A stretch of DNA of 64,000 nucleotides from JAIVJZ01 sp035645695 (GTDB lineage: Bacteria; Acidobacteriota; Blastocatellia; Pyrinomonadales; Pyrinomonadaceae). The DNA is taken from the NCBI GenBank assembly GCA_035645695.1, contig DASQMC010000051.1, positions 3,120 through 67,119 on the forward strand, read 5' to 3'. Below are positions 24,888 to 33,459 of the stretch, in pieces (position 1 is the first letter of the stretch; the number at the start of each line of letters is the position of its first letter). Made by a program: the position numbers and the translations under genes. The notes below the pieces were generated by a model that saw only the letters and a list, made by a program, of their open reading frames with translations, had not been told where the DNA came from and searched no databases.

Positions 24888-25505
24888 CTAGCCCTTCTTC
24901 TTCGTGAAGATGCTGCACGCTTCGATTGCGCCCGAAGGGTCTATCGCCGAGTTGCCCTGTTCGATGTGGCGGATGATGCCTTCCTTGTCGAGGACGAAAG
25001 TGGCGCGCGTGCCGAAGCCGCGTTCCTCGTTGAAGACGCCGTAGTCTTTAACGACCGTCCGCTTGAAATCGCTCAGGAGCGGGAACGAGACCTTGATGTC
25101 TTCGGCGAAGCGCGCGTTAGCCGGTACGCTGTCCACGCTGATGCCCAGAACCTGTGTTTCGGTGGCGTCGAATTTGGCAATATCAGCCTGATATGCCTGT
25201 AGTTCCTTCGTTCAACCACCGGTGAAGGCCAGCACGTAGAAGGCCAGCACGACGTTCTTCTTGCCTTTGAAATCAGACAAATTGACGCGCTCGCCCTTCG
25301 TGTTCGAGAGCGTGAAGTCGGGCGCGGCATCGCCCACCTTGAGGTGCGTCTTCGGGGCGGCGGGCGGCGCGGTCGCCTGCGCCTTCTCTCCGGCGGGCGC
25401 GGGCGGCGCGCCCTGCCCGGCCTTCTGCTGCTGTGGCTGCTGCTGCGCGCAGGCCGTCACGGACAAGGCGGCGAGCATCGCAAAACTCAAAAATTTTCGG
25501 GTCAT
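24888..25505 (-). CDS. Lipoprotein peroxiredoxin with in-frame TGA at the catalytic Cys (candidate selenoprotein)
   Basis: From ATG 25505 (GAGGAG upstream) the frame gives a lipoprotein signal MTRKFLSFAMLAALSVTAC, a Gln/Ala/Pro linker, and an AhpC/TSA-type peroxiredoxin: HLKVGDAAPDFTLSNTKG, NVVLAFYVLAFTGG. An in-frame TGA follows at 25214-25212 (codon 98), then the frame continues without a break as TKELQAYQADIAKF to the TAG at 24888. In homologues this position is the peroxidatic Cys (FTxxCTxEL). No resolving Cys lies five residues later, so a 1-Cys type. Either Sec98 is inserted, giving ~205 residues, or this is a nonsense mutant. The hairpin just after the TGA favours Sec. Confidence 0.8.
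25176..25197 (-). promoter_or_regulatory. Candidate bacterial SECIS hairpin
   Basis: On the minus strand, 14 nt after the TGA, bases 25197-25189 pair with 25185-25176: four G/C-rich pairs, one bulged U on the 3' side, then five pairs, closing a 3-nt loop G-G-C (25188-25186). The loop starts 24 nt past the TGA, inside the range expected for bacterial SECIS elements, and has G at its first positions as SelB recognition requires. The bulged U is on the 3' arm, whereas in E. coli fdhF it is on the 5' arm. Confidence 0.6.
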
Positions 25506-25658
25506 CAAACTTATCTCCTCGGAATTCAGGTGACACGGACGGGGAAACTCAACTCGAAGCGTATTAGACAGGATCGACGACGGGTTGGCAACATGCGCGG
25601 CGGGCGGCGGGACATAGATCATTTATAGCCGTTTGCAATCGCATGAGATTTAGGTTTT

Positions 25659-25754
25659 CTCTGTGCCCCCTCCGTGTTCTCTGTGTCTCTGTGGTGAGTG
25701 CCTGCTCATAAGCATTCACCACAGAGACACAGAGAACACAGAGGGGGCACAGAG
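25659..25754. repeat. 43-bp near-perfect inverted repeat
   Basis: Arms 25659-25701 and 25712-25754 match over 43 bases with two mismatches and a 10-bp loop. Text is of the GAGACACAGAGAACACAGAG type. It lies in the spacer between the S41 protease stop and the peroxiredoxin start. It is the longest member of a dispersed family in this window (also 10825-10864 and 40672-40849). Confidence 0.9.
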
Positions 25755-25825
25755 ACTTTCATCGAATTGCAATTCGCAATAGGAGTGAGTAACGCGCGCG
25801 TTAGCATGCGCGCCGCGACTCTCCC

Positions 25826-27148
25826 TTAGTTCTTTGAACTATCTTTCTTCAACTCGTCAACCTCTTTCTGCAATCCTTCGATGAGACTCCTGAGGTCGGT
25901 CGCGGCGCTGGCGTCCTGTTTGTTCGCGGCGAGTTTTTTGAGCGCGGCGAGTTGCGCCACCTTGAGCGCGTGCGGGGCGGGTACTTTGATGTCCGGCTCG
26001 ACGCCCGTCCCTTCCCAGTTGGTCTTCGTCACCGGGCTGATGTAGCGCGCGAAGGGAACCATCACGAAGAAGTGGTCGCCGAGTCGCCGCCCCATGACCG
26101 GGTGCGCGCCGCCGCCCGTCGTCTCGCCGACGATGGTCGCGCGCTTCAGGTTTTTGAGCGTGTAGCTGATGTCTTCGGCGGCGGAGAACGTGAAGTTGCT
26201 CGTCAGGATGTAAACGTCTTTCCGCCCATAACGGCGGCCGGGCACGTCGGCAAGCGACCATGATTCGTCCGTGCTGCCGGTGAGGCGGTCGTAGGCGTTG
26301 CTGAGATGGACGGACTTGTCGAAAAAGTAACTCATCAACAGCGTGATCGTGTTGCGCGCCCCGCCCCGGCAACGGCGCAGGTCGATGATGAGCGCGTCGG
26401 TGTCGGCCAGGCGGTTCATCGCCTCGGAGACTTTCGCGTTGGCCTCGTCCGAAGGATGGAACATGCTGAAATCCAGAAGCCCGACATTGCCGCCGAGCGT
26501 CTCGACTTTCTCCAGCCCCAAATTTCCCGCCGTCTCGCCCGCACTAGTGCCGCCGCCCGCGCGCCGCAGGACGGGCGCGCCGCCTGCGGGACTCGCGGGA
26601 ACGGCCGCCCCGCCCGGCTCGCGCACGATGCGACGCCCGCCCGCGCCTTCCGGCGGGCTACTGCCGCCTTCCGGTGCGCGGCGCACGATGCGCACGCTGC
26701 CCGGCATGTCGCCGTCGCCAGGCTTCGCGGCGCGATAATTCACACGCAAATGTTTGTCGCGGCTGACGGCCTGCAAGTGTTCCGTGAGCGTCTGCGCCAG
26801 TTGCCGCGCGCTCGTGATGCCTTCATATTCCTTCTTCGCCGCGCGCTCGCGGATGGCCTGCTCCATGCGCGCCGCGACTTCGGGATAGACGTAAGCATCC
26901 CGCAAATGTTGCAGCGTGCCTTCGATGACCTGCGCGCGCGTCGCGGCGTCGATGGTCATGTCGGGTTGTTCCGCCATGCGCGGCTGTGGCTGCTGCTGCG
27001 CCGCGTTGTAACTAGCGAGCGCGACGACGAAGCAGACCGCCGGGAGCAGCAGACCCGCGACGCGCGCGGGGCGTGCGCTCGTGTGTCGATCTTTCAAATG
27101 GACGATCCGTTGTTTCAAGTGCCGGAGGCGTGAGAGTGTCGGACGCAT
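25826..27148 (-). CDS. S41-family peptidase (IRBP/tricorn-like), exported
   Basis: About 440 residues from ATG 27148, preceded by AAGGAAG 7 bp upstream; an ATG at 27190 lacks this. A membrane or signal segment (VAGLLLPAVCFVVALASYNAA) is followed by an IRBP-type N-domain (VIEGTLQHLRDAYVYPEVAARM), a Pro/Gly-rich insert of ~50 residues (EGGSSPPEGAGG), and the S41 core (GLLDFSMFHP, DALIIDLRRCRGGARN). The nucleophile Ser is in ILTSNFTFSAAEDISYTL, and GETTGGGAHPVM follows. No PDZ domain is visible. It probably cleaves C-terminal peptides in the periplasm. The low-complexity insert is unusual. Confidence 0.88.
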   Translation of the reverse strand: MRPTLSRLRHLKQRIVHLKDRHTSARPARVAGLLLPAVCFVVALASYNAAQQQPQPRMAEQPDMTIDAATRAQVIEGTLQHLRDAYVYPEVAARMEQAIRERAAKKEYEGITSARQLAQTLTEHLQAVSRDKHLRVNYRAAKPGDGDMPGSVRIVRRAPEGGSSPPEGAGGRRIVREPGGAAVPASPAGGAPVLRRAGGGTSAGETAGNLGLEKVETLGGNVGLLDFSMFHPSDEANAKVSEAMNRLADTDALIIDLRRCRGGARNTITLLMSYFFDKSVHLSNAYDRLTGSTDESWSLADVPGRRYGRKDVYILTSNFTFSAAEDISYTLKNLKRATIVGETTGGGAHPVMGRRLGDHFFVMVPFARYISPVTKTNWEGTGVEPDIKVPAPHALKVAQLAALKKLAANKQDASAATDLRSLIEGLQKEVDELKKDSSKN

Positions 27149-27304
27149 TTTGTATCTTCCTTTCAAACTTTCGAGATCGGAGACGTTCAACCTACACGCT
27201 GATATTATTCGACAGCGGCGCGCGAATGGTTAAGCCGACGAAAAGTGTTTGTAAAGAATGTAAAATCTTCGCGGTTTTGCGTCAGTGAGGCGACCGTGCG
27301 GCTC

Positions 27305-27550
27305 TCACGCGGCGGCTTCTTTCATTGTGGTGTTCGTTGCGTGCGTGTAACGCATCGCCGTCGGAATATACGACCAGCCGAAAATGTAAGCCAATGTGAA
27401 CGGGTCAACGCCCCTGTCAGCCATTCTCGACGCAGCCGTGTGTCGCAAGTCGTGGAAACGGAAATTACTCAGCCCCACTTCCCCCGCCGCCCGCTCGAAT
27501 TGCCGCCCCACATCTATCACGCGCCCTCTCGTTTTCGGAGACGGTAAGAC
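27305..27550 (-). pseudogene. Tyrosine recombinase, C-terminal fragment
   Basis: About 82 codons encode only the C-terminal catalytic part of a phage/ICE-type integrase: RVIDVGRQFERAAGEVGL, then FRFHDLRHTAASRMADRGVD (Arg and His of the HxLRH motif) and IFGWSYIPTAMRYTHA with the tyrosine. A TAG lies directly upstream (27553-27551) and the N-terminal ~300 residues are missing, so it is a remnant. It overlaps the 3' end of the glycosyltransferase frame (27465) in another frame. It marks the left edge of a lower-GC region and suggests past insertion. Confidence 0.8.
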
Positions 27551-28802
27551 CTACTCGCTCGTCTTCGGCAGACTTTTCAGCAAACTTGTGATTTAGCTCT
27601 CGCTCAATAGTATCGCTCATTTGTTCAAGCCGATCTTTCCAACCACTTAAAGCAGCCACTTTACGCCGATGAACGATGTGGGCTTCTTTCGTCGAATGAA
27701 GCGCTTTTTCAATTGAAGAGAGAAATTCTGCCGGGCGGTTGGGAGTGGTAATGATTACATTGTGTTTGTCATTAAAGGCGATGACCTCCCGCAGATCGGT
27801 TGAGACGACGGGCTTACCCATCGCCAGGTACTCGTTGATCTTGGTCGGGATCACGGTCATCGTATATTCGTTAGATACGTAAGGCACAATGCCGACATCG
27901 AAGCCGCGAATGTAGCGCGGCAAGTCTTCGTGCGCTTTGGCTCCGAGCAAGTGTACGTTCGACATTCGCGCCAGATAGTTTGGAGGAACCTGGAGCGGGC
28001 CAATCAATACCCATGACCAATCAGGTCTGGCCTTCGCCATGGCGATCAACAGCCCGGCGTCAAAGTGCTTGTGAACGCCGCCGACATAACCGATGACCGG
28101 GCGCGGGAGCCTCGACATAAAGTCCGGATCGATGTTTTCCGCGAAGTGGTTCCGTGAATGATTATTCAACAATCGAACGTCATCGGGAGAGAATAAATCC
28201 AGATTAACTCCGAAGGGAAAGATTCCCACTTCATGTCTGCTCTCCGGCCAACGCTCGGCCAACGCCTGACACTGGGCGAAGACGACATCGCTCATCTCGA
28301 TGACGGTCAGCTCGCTGTCAAGTATCGCCCCGGCGTGGGGCGTCAGTCCCGTAAAATCCGCGATGCAGTAATAGACGACCACGCTTTCCGGTTTTCGCAG
28401 AACCTTGATGAGCGAGACGACCGTGTCGGTCGGTAGATACGTCCAAATAATCTCCGATTTGAAGTTTAGCTTTTTAACGGTGCGAGAGATTAATTTCAGC
28501 AGCACCCGGCGGTTTACCAACTGCCGAGCCTTCGATCCGAAGGGGGGTAGCATGAGCGGCGAGTAAACGAACAGATTTGTTGAAACCTCGCGTATGCCGT
28601 TGGGCAGAGCTTGCGCCCAATTGGAAACTCTTGAAAAGACTCGACGGGCATCGTTCAACCCGGGAGATCGTACTCCCAGGTTCTCAATATAGAGGATGCG
28701 ATTTCCGGCGCTCGCAAATCGTTTGGCTATCTCTTGATGGCCTTGCCAGTTGAAATCCCACTCGATGCTTGAAATGATAACGATGTCGCATCCGCTTAGC
28801 AT
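27465..28802 (-). CDS. Glycosyltransferase (GT-B fold), C-terminus altered
   Basis: About 445 residues as annotated. The N-terminus CDIVIISSIEWDFNWQGHQE and the central FSPDDVRLLNN and RPVIGYVGGVHKHFDAGLL fit GT4-type transferases; the donor-site region is IVPYVSNEYTMTVIPTKINEYLAMGKPVVSTDL. The last ~30 residues (after FAEKSAEDE) are encoded by DNA that in another frame is the integrase remnant, so the natural C-terminus is probably near 27550 and has been replaced by out-of-frame sequence. It overlaps the next glycosyltransferase by 7 bp. It probably adds a sugar to a lipid or polymer. GC content is clearly lower than in flanking genes. Confidence 0.85.
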   Translation of the reverse strand: MLSGCDIVIISSIEWDFNWQGHQEIAKRFASAGNRILYIENLGVRSPGLNDARRVFSRVSNWAQALPNGIREVSTNLFVYSPLMLPPFGSKARQLVNRRVLLKLISRTVKKLNFKSEIIWTYLPTDTVVSLIKVLRKPESVVVYYCIADFTGLTPHAGAILDSELTVIEMSDVVFAQCQALAERWPESRHEVGIFPFGVNLDLFSPDDVRLLNNHSRNHFAENIDPDFMSRLPRPVIGYVGGVHKHFDAGLLIAMAKARPDWSWVLIGPLQVPPNYLARMSNVHLLGAKAHEDLPRYIRGFDVGIVPYVSNEYTMTVIPTKINEYLAMGKPVVSTDLREVIAFNDKHNVIITTPNRPAEFLSSIEKALHSTKEAHIVHRRKVAALSGWKDRLEQMSDTIERELNHKFAEKSAEDERVGLTVSENERARDRCGAAIRAGGGGSGAE

Positions 28803-29677
28803 AAACTGAGTAATCTCATGTTACCGACGAAACCGCTCCTACACCGGCTGACGGCCATACGTAAAGTTAGAACCGCACGCTGTCGAATCTCGCGTCGCTT
28901 AAGCCTGAGCTTTTCGATTCGCGTCAGGCGCTCGCCGAACTTGTGCCTGAAAAATCTCTGATCGTGCAAACAGAGCTTCTTGAGCACTTCCGCCGGAGGC
29001 CGCCCGTCATAAACATTTTTCCCGTCCACGCGCTTGTTCCAGCGCGGCGTAAGCGTAAAGGCGGCGCGGCAGCGCGGGCGGTAAAGCGCCATCTCCAGAA
29101 GCAAATACCAGTCGTCGGCGATTTGCATCGGCTCTCCCCAGCCCGTAACGATTGAGCTTCGACGAACAAGAAGCGAGGAGGAAGGTGAGGGGCAAATATC
29201 GAGGAACATTTTTTTAACTTGCGCGGGCGTTAAAAGAAACCATTCTCCGCGAGCGTCCGTCCGGTAGGGCTTCCATTTCCCGCCGTCGAGCCACTCGCTC
29301 CGGTGTGCCCGGCCTTCTCTTATCTTGTTCCAATTCGTGAAAACGAAATCCAGATTAAAGTCTTCGAGGCAGCGCACGCTCTCGGCTAAAAAATCTCGCT
29401 CCCACAGATCATCGGAATCGAGCGAGGCGATGAGCTCTCCCTTTGCGAGGCGAAGGCCGTGGTTGCGTGCCGCACCTTGTCCCTTGTTGGTCTGGTAATA
29501 GTACTCAACTCCTTCAATCCCGGCTATGCTCCGCGCCGTATCGTCGGTTGAGCCGTCATCAATGACGATAATCTGCTTGTCCGGATAAGTTTGCGCTTTT
29601 GCGCTGTTTATAGCCTCGACCACGAGACCGGCACGGTTGTATGTCGGGATGATGATTGAGACCAGGCCTTTCGTCAT
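28796..29677 (-). CDS. Family 2 glycosyltransferase
   Basis: About 293 residues with the GT-A hallmarks: VSIIIPTYNRAGLVVEAINS, IVIDDGSTDDTARSI, and the metal-binding DSDDLWERDF (DxD). It uses a nucleotide sugar to extend an acceptor at the inner face of the membrane. The C-terminal ~60 residues are basic (RIEKLRLKRREIRQRA), perhaps for membrane contact. It lies in the low-GC island between two GT-B transferases, suggesting a short glycan or glycolipid pathway. Its stop overlaps the start of the next gene by 7 bp. Confidence 0.88.
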   Translation of the reverse strand: MTKGLVSIIIPTYNRAGLVVEAINSAKAQTYPDKQIIVIDDGSTDDTARSIAGIEGVEYYYQTNKGQGAARNHGLRLAKGELIASLDSDDLWERDFLAESVRCLEDFNLDFVFTNWNKIREGRAHRSEWLDGGKWKPYRTDARGEWFLLTPAQVKKMFLDICPSPSSSLLVRRSSIVTGWGEPMQIADDWYLLLEMALYRPRCRAAFTLTPRWNKRVDGKNVYDGRPPAEVLKKLCLHDQRFFRHKFGERLTRIEKLRLKRREIRQRAVLTLRMAVSRCRSGFVGNMRLLSLC

Positions 29678-29761
29678 GCCTTCACTCTCGATCTTTCAAA
29701 TGAGATTTGGTTGCTCTTCAAGTCGCTTGCTTCCATCTACGCGCCGCGCGTGCGTGATCCT

Positions 29762-30985
29762 CTATTGGCTCATCGCCTGAACGTCCGGGCGGCTACCTTC
29801 TGGGTAGCGCAATGTGCTCGCGAACTGCACGAGTTGGTCGGCGAACATGGCGGCAGGATCGGCCGGGACAAGCTCTCGTATTCTTTTTGCCGCCAGTTCA
29901 CCCATCGCTTGCCATTCGCTTCTTCTCTGCCATGCTCGCTCAAGCGCTTCGTCGACATCGGCCTCTGCCGAGGCTTCCGCTACGAAGCCCGTCACCCCGT
30001 CCTCGATCACCTCCGCATTGCCGCCTACATTAGTAACGATTGCCGTCCGACCACACATCATCGCTTCGACGATGGTTAAAGGCAGCCCCTCATTGCGTGA
30101 AGGCAGGATCAACCCATGATGATCGCGCCAGATGCCCGGAACGTCCCCGGTTTGACCGGCAAATTTGATATTGGTTACTTGAAGGCGCGCCGCCAGCCCT
30201 TCAAGCCCCTCGCGGTTAATGCCCTGGCCGAAGAAGGAGACATGAAGATTCCGTTGTTTCCACTTTTCGCGCGCCAGCACGCGCAGCAGGACATCCTGGC
30301 CCTTGTCCACCACGATTAAGCGCGCGACGCAGGCGAGCCGCCATCCTCTCTCTTCAGCTCCCGGCCACTCGAGCGGTCGGTCGGCGGCGACCAGAAACGG
30401 ATTTCTCACCACTTCCGCGTTCGGCAAACGCGCGCCGATCTGTTCCTCGGTTAAATTCAAATTATGCTTTGAGACGAAAAAGCATTTGAGGGCTCCGCCA
30501 AAAACATCGCGCCGAAACTTCCGGGATTTATCCGGCGGCCAGGAGAAATATGAGGCTTTGTGGCTGATGAGTATGTATGGTAGCTTGAGTTTTCGACAAA
30601 GATATCCGAAATGCAGCGCGTCGTTATTATCACCTTGCGAAATGACCACCAGGTCAGGGCGGCGCGTCATCAGATAAAGACCGAGAAAGAGAAAATGCTT
30701 TTTCGACTGCGTCATCTGATACCGGCTGGGCAGCAAAAGATACATCAAGCGCTGCGGAAGGCGAATGCGCTCTAGGTCTCGCACGTTGCAGGAGACTGAT
30801 TTCAGCCGCCGGATGCTCGGGTGAGCTTTGTCCACGAGGATTTTGAAAGCTGAAACCTTATGGCCGCGTTTCGCCAAAACGAACGCGGCCTGCGACCATA
30901 GTTCTTCGCTGCCGCCCCAGGGTTCGGGGCATGTGCTGATGCAGAGGAAGCGATGCGGTGATTCGGTTTTAGAGATTCCTCTCAT
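29762..30985 (-). CDS. Family 4-type glycosyltransferase
   Basis: About 407 residues from ATG 30985 (MRGISKTESPHRFLCISTCP); a start at 31099 would overlap the divergent UbiA gene. The Rossmann halves include PEPWGGSEELWSQAAFVLAKRGH and the sugar-nucleotide site NEGLPLTIVEAMMCGRTAIVTNVGGNAEVIEDG (EX7E type). The family transfers sugars to lipid-linked or free acceptors. It shares the low-GC island with two other transferases and a prenyltransferase. Between it and 31029 lies only 43 bp, which must hold divergent promoters. Confidence 0.88.
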   Translation of the reverse strand: MRGISKTESPHRFLCISTCPEPWGGSEELWSQAAFVLAKRGHKVSAFKILVDKAHPSIRRLKSVSCNVRDLERIRLPQRLMYLLLPSRYQMTQSKKHFLFLGLYLMTRRPDLVVISQGDNNDALHFGYLCRKLKLPYILISHKASYFSWPPDKSRKFRRDVFGGALKCFFVSKHNLNLTEEQIGARLPNAEVVRNPFLVAADRPLEWPGAEERGWRLACVARLIVVDKGQDVLLRVLAREKWKQRNLHVSFFGQGINREGLEGLAARLQVTNIKFAGQTGDVPGIWRDHHGLILPSRNEGLPLTIVEAMMCGRTAIVTNVGGNAEVIEDGVTGFVAEASAEADVDEALERAWQRRSEWQAMGELAAKRIRELVPADPAAMFADQLVQFASTLRYPEGSRPDVQAMSQ

Positions 30986-31028
30986 CAAGCGATAAGCCCG
31001 AAATGCGAAGCAAGATCGAACGCCACAG

Positions 31029-32063
31029 ATGGCGAGAATAACCGAAACTATCCGCGCGGTCGAATGGTGGGAGTATAAATTATCCCCGTTGTTCGCCACC
31101 CTCTACGCGACAGCTTATCTTCTGAGCGTCTCAGTCTTTTCCCTCTGGCCGTTACTCGTCTTAGCTCTCGTTGCGCTCGTCTCCTGCGCTGCTTACGTCA
31201 GCGTGATTAACGATCTGACTGATCGTGCGGACGACGCGGCGAGCAGCAAGACGAATCGTCTGGCCGGAAGATCGCGGGCGTTCGTGGGGTTGCTCCTGGT
31301 GTGCTGCGTCGCACCCGGAGCGATGGTGGCGTTCCGCCTGCGCGACGATCTTTTATTGTTGATTCTCTACTTCGGGGCGTGGGCTGCCTTTTCTCTCTAC
31401 TCGATTCCCCCGGCGCGCTTGAAAAATCGCGGCTTCCCGGGAGTTCTGGCCGATGCCTCCGGCGCTCATCTTTTCCCGTCCCTCTTCGTCGCTGCCCTTG
31501 TTTTTCGCTCGCAGAAGATGCCGGTCGACCTCCTCTGGCTCGCTTCGGTAGCTGTGTGGTCTTTAAGCTATGGTCTGCGCGGCATCCTCTGGCATCAGCT
31601 TAACGATTTACAGAACGACGAGCTGATCGGTCTTCGCACTTTCGCCTGCCGTTTCGGCCCTGCGAGGCTTCGGCGGCTCGGCGCTTTTGTTATCTTCCCT
31701 CTTGAGATGGCAGCTTTAGCGTTTATGCTCGCGCAGGCGGGCAGCAGCGTCGCCATCGCCTTTCTCTTTTTGTACGCGGCGCTCGAAGTGGCGCGCAAAC
31801 TCTATTGGAACTTAAACTTTGTCATCGTCGCACCTCGGCTCAAATATCGGGTCGTGATGCTCGAATACTACGAGTTCTTTTATCCACTCGCCTTTCTGCT
31901 CTCATCTTCGTTAAAACATCCGGCTGACGCGCTTATTCTATTCGCTCATTTTCTGCTTTTCCCGCGTCGCCTCATGTTGATGATGATAGACATTGTGAAG
32001 GCGACGAAAATAATCGGTAAAAGGCTTCTCTTAAAATCGGCATCGCGGAAGCCGACGCCTTAG
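31029..32063 (+). CDS. UbiA-superfamily membrane prenyltransferase
   Basis: About 344 residues with around eight membrane helices. The first Asp-rich motif is INDLTDRADD (NDxxD type) and the second is LNDLQNDELIGLRTFACRFG, both needed for Mg-diphosphate binding in UbiA enzymes. FSLYSIPPARLKNRGFPGVLADA sits in the usual position. It transfers a polyprenyl group to an aromatic or sugar-like acceptor inside the membrane. Beside it lies a small DxDD-motif protein and three glycosyltransferases, consistent with a prenylated glycolipid or meroterpenoid. It resembles decaprenylphosphoribose synthase-type UbiA proteins more than 4-hydroxybenzoate transferases, but this is a weak judgement. Confidence 0.82.
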   Translation: MARITETIRAVEWWEYKLSPLFATLYATAYLLSVSVFSLWPLLVLALVALVSCAAYVSVINDLTDRADDAASSKTNRLAGRSRAFVGLLLVCCVAPGAMVAFRLRDDLLLLILYFGAWAAFSLYSIPPARLKNRGFPGVLADASGAHLFPSLFVAALVFRSQKMPVDLLWLASVAVWSLSYGLRGILWHQLNDLQNDELIGLRTFACRFGPARLRRLGAFVIFPLEMAALAFMLAQAGSSVAIAFLFLYAALEVARKLYWNLNFVIVAPRLKYRVVMLEYYEFFYPLAFLLSSSLKHPADALILFAHFLLFPRRLMLMMIDIVKATKIIGKRLLLKSASRKPTP

Positions 32064-32161
32064 CAACCGGCGTCTATCCGTGTTGGCTGCTACGCACTCT
32101 CCTTTACTATCTATGTGAAGCGCGTGACGGGTTATTTTCAAACCGCGTCTAAGAGTATTAT

Positions 32162-33214
32162 TCAAGCTCCTCCAGACCGTGCGCGCAGCAAGGCTTCAAG
32201 GCAAAAGCCGGTCGTCAATTCCCGCGAGCCCCAGCCGTTGCGCCTTTTCGGCCCTCCATAGTAGAACACAGTCGCCGGCCATGCTCCGTCTGCGCCTTGT
32301 GCGCCGAGCAGGAATCGAACAGCGCGCACAAGCGCGGGCGGCGCGCTTCCCCAGTTCCGCAACGCGCACACGGCCAACGCCGTATCCAAAGCGTTAGCGC
32401 CAATTCGCCCGTCCTCGCCCGCCCCCTCGACAATTCTGGCGATCACCTCGTCACGCACAGCCGCAAACGCCTGTACGCCTGCGTAAAAATTGCGAGAGAC
32501 GGCGTAATAAAACGAGAGGCGATTCCAGTACCACTTGTCGCACACGCCCTCTTTCCGCTGGCGCACAATATCAATCAAGTAGTCAATAACCGGTCGCGTC
32601 CGGTCGCTTTCACCAAGATAAAAGAGCACGTTGGCGTTGACGACCCCGTCAATGTCGTCGCGCGCCGACTCACTGTATTTCCAGAAACCATAGAACTTGA
32701 CCGGGTCCAGCAACTCCGGCAGCACCAGTCGCAAGTATGCAAAGTTCGGCGGCAAAGGCCAGCGCGGCGTCATCCACGTGTAAAACAATCCTCGCCGATT
32801 GCAATTCAAGCTGATGAGCTTAATGTTCGAAGGAAACGCGACGCCGCCCTGACGCAGCGCGATGGAGGCACATGCCGTATCGTCGAGATCGGGCGGTAGA
32901 AGCGTGTGAAGATGATGTTTTTTCGGCCAGTATCGCCACAAACCGCCATCTTCCATCTCCGCCAGAAGGAATTGCGACGCGCGCCCGATCATCTCTCTCG
33001 CCTTCTTTGAATCGGAGAAGCTCAATGAGTAAGCTATGAGCGCGGTCGAAAAGGGAGAGCTATCGACGACCCACTCGTCTGCGCGCGTCAGGTCGTGCCA
33101 TGTGAGCAACTCGAACTCACCCATTGGCTGTTGACGGCGATGCAGGAATTCAAGACCGCGTTCAATGCCTGAGCTTAACTCATCCAAATCAACTTGTTCG
33201 TTTCCATTCGACAT
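32162..33214 (-). CDS. Small terpene-cyclase-like protein with DxDD motif
   Basis: About 350 residues from ATG 33214. The class II motif PPDLDDTACASIAL (DLDD, residues 110-113) matches the DxDDTA acid of terpene cyclases, and FLLGAQGADGAWPATVFYYGG and EMEDGGLWRYW are QW-like repeats. At half the length of a full cyclase it may be a single alpha-alpha barrel domain (beta or gamma-type). The convergent UbiA gene ends 98 bp away. It could protonate and cyclise a prenyl chain attached by the UbiA enzyme; that is inference. The low GC and codon use match the island. Confidence 0.75.
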   Translation of the reverse strand: MSNGNEQVDLDELSSGIERGLEFLHRRQQPMGEFELLTWHDLTRADEWVVDSSPFSTALIAYSLSFSDSKKAREMIGRASQFLLAEMEDGGLWRYWPKKHHLHTLLPPDLDDTACASIALRQGGVAFPSNIKLISLNCNRRGLFYTWMTPRWPLPPNFAYLRLVLPELLDPVKFYGFWKYSESARDDIDGVVNANVLFYLGESDRTRPVIDYLIDIVRQRKEGVCDKWYWNRLSFYYAVSRNFYAGVQAFAAVRDEVIARIVEGAGEDGRIGANALDTALAVCALRNWGSAPPALVRAVRFLLGAQGADGAWPATVFYYGGPKRRNGWGSRELTTGFCLEALLRARSGGA

Positions 33215-33366
33215 CAAGCATCACCAATTGATATATCGCCGTCAGCGTGTTGCCCATCATCACCACGTGGCGATGGCGAGAGGAATTATGGAGTTCTGTA
33301 AAGACAGGAAGCCCTTGCAGCAGGCACCGATCTAAAAGTTCGGTTCTATCAATACCTGGCAGAGAA

Positions 33367-33409
33367 CCACATGGATTTCCCATGTGGAGGCTACCCTAAA
33401 ATAGCCTCC
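33367..33409. other. Two overlapping hairpins at the island edge
   Basis: Stem A pairs 33367-33374 with 33380-33387 (8 bp, 5-nt loop). Stem B pairs 33386-33393 with 33402-33409 (8 bp, 8-nt loop). They share bases 33386-33387, so only one can form fully at a time. The site lies upstream of the cyclase-like gene and near where GC rises again. It could be a terminator, an attenuator or an att-related site. Confidence 0.55.
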
Positions 33410-33459
33410 TTGACGGGTGCTTCCTTGCACGGCGGCGCGCGGAGGGGGCGGTTAAAGTT

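Noticed and set aside
33189..33383. Small 64-codon minus-strand frame
   Set aside because: Overlaps the start of the cyclase-like gene, has no ribosome site and crosses the hairpins.
27305..33409. Active integrative element
   Set aside because: Only the C-terminal integrase fragment remains and no excisionase or att pair was found.
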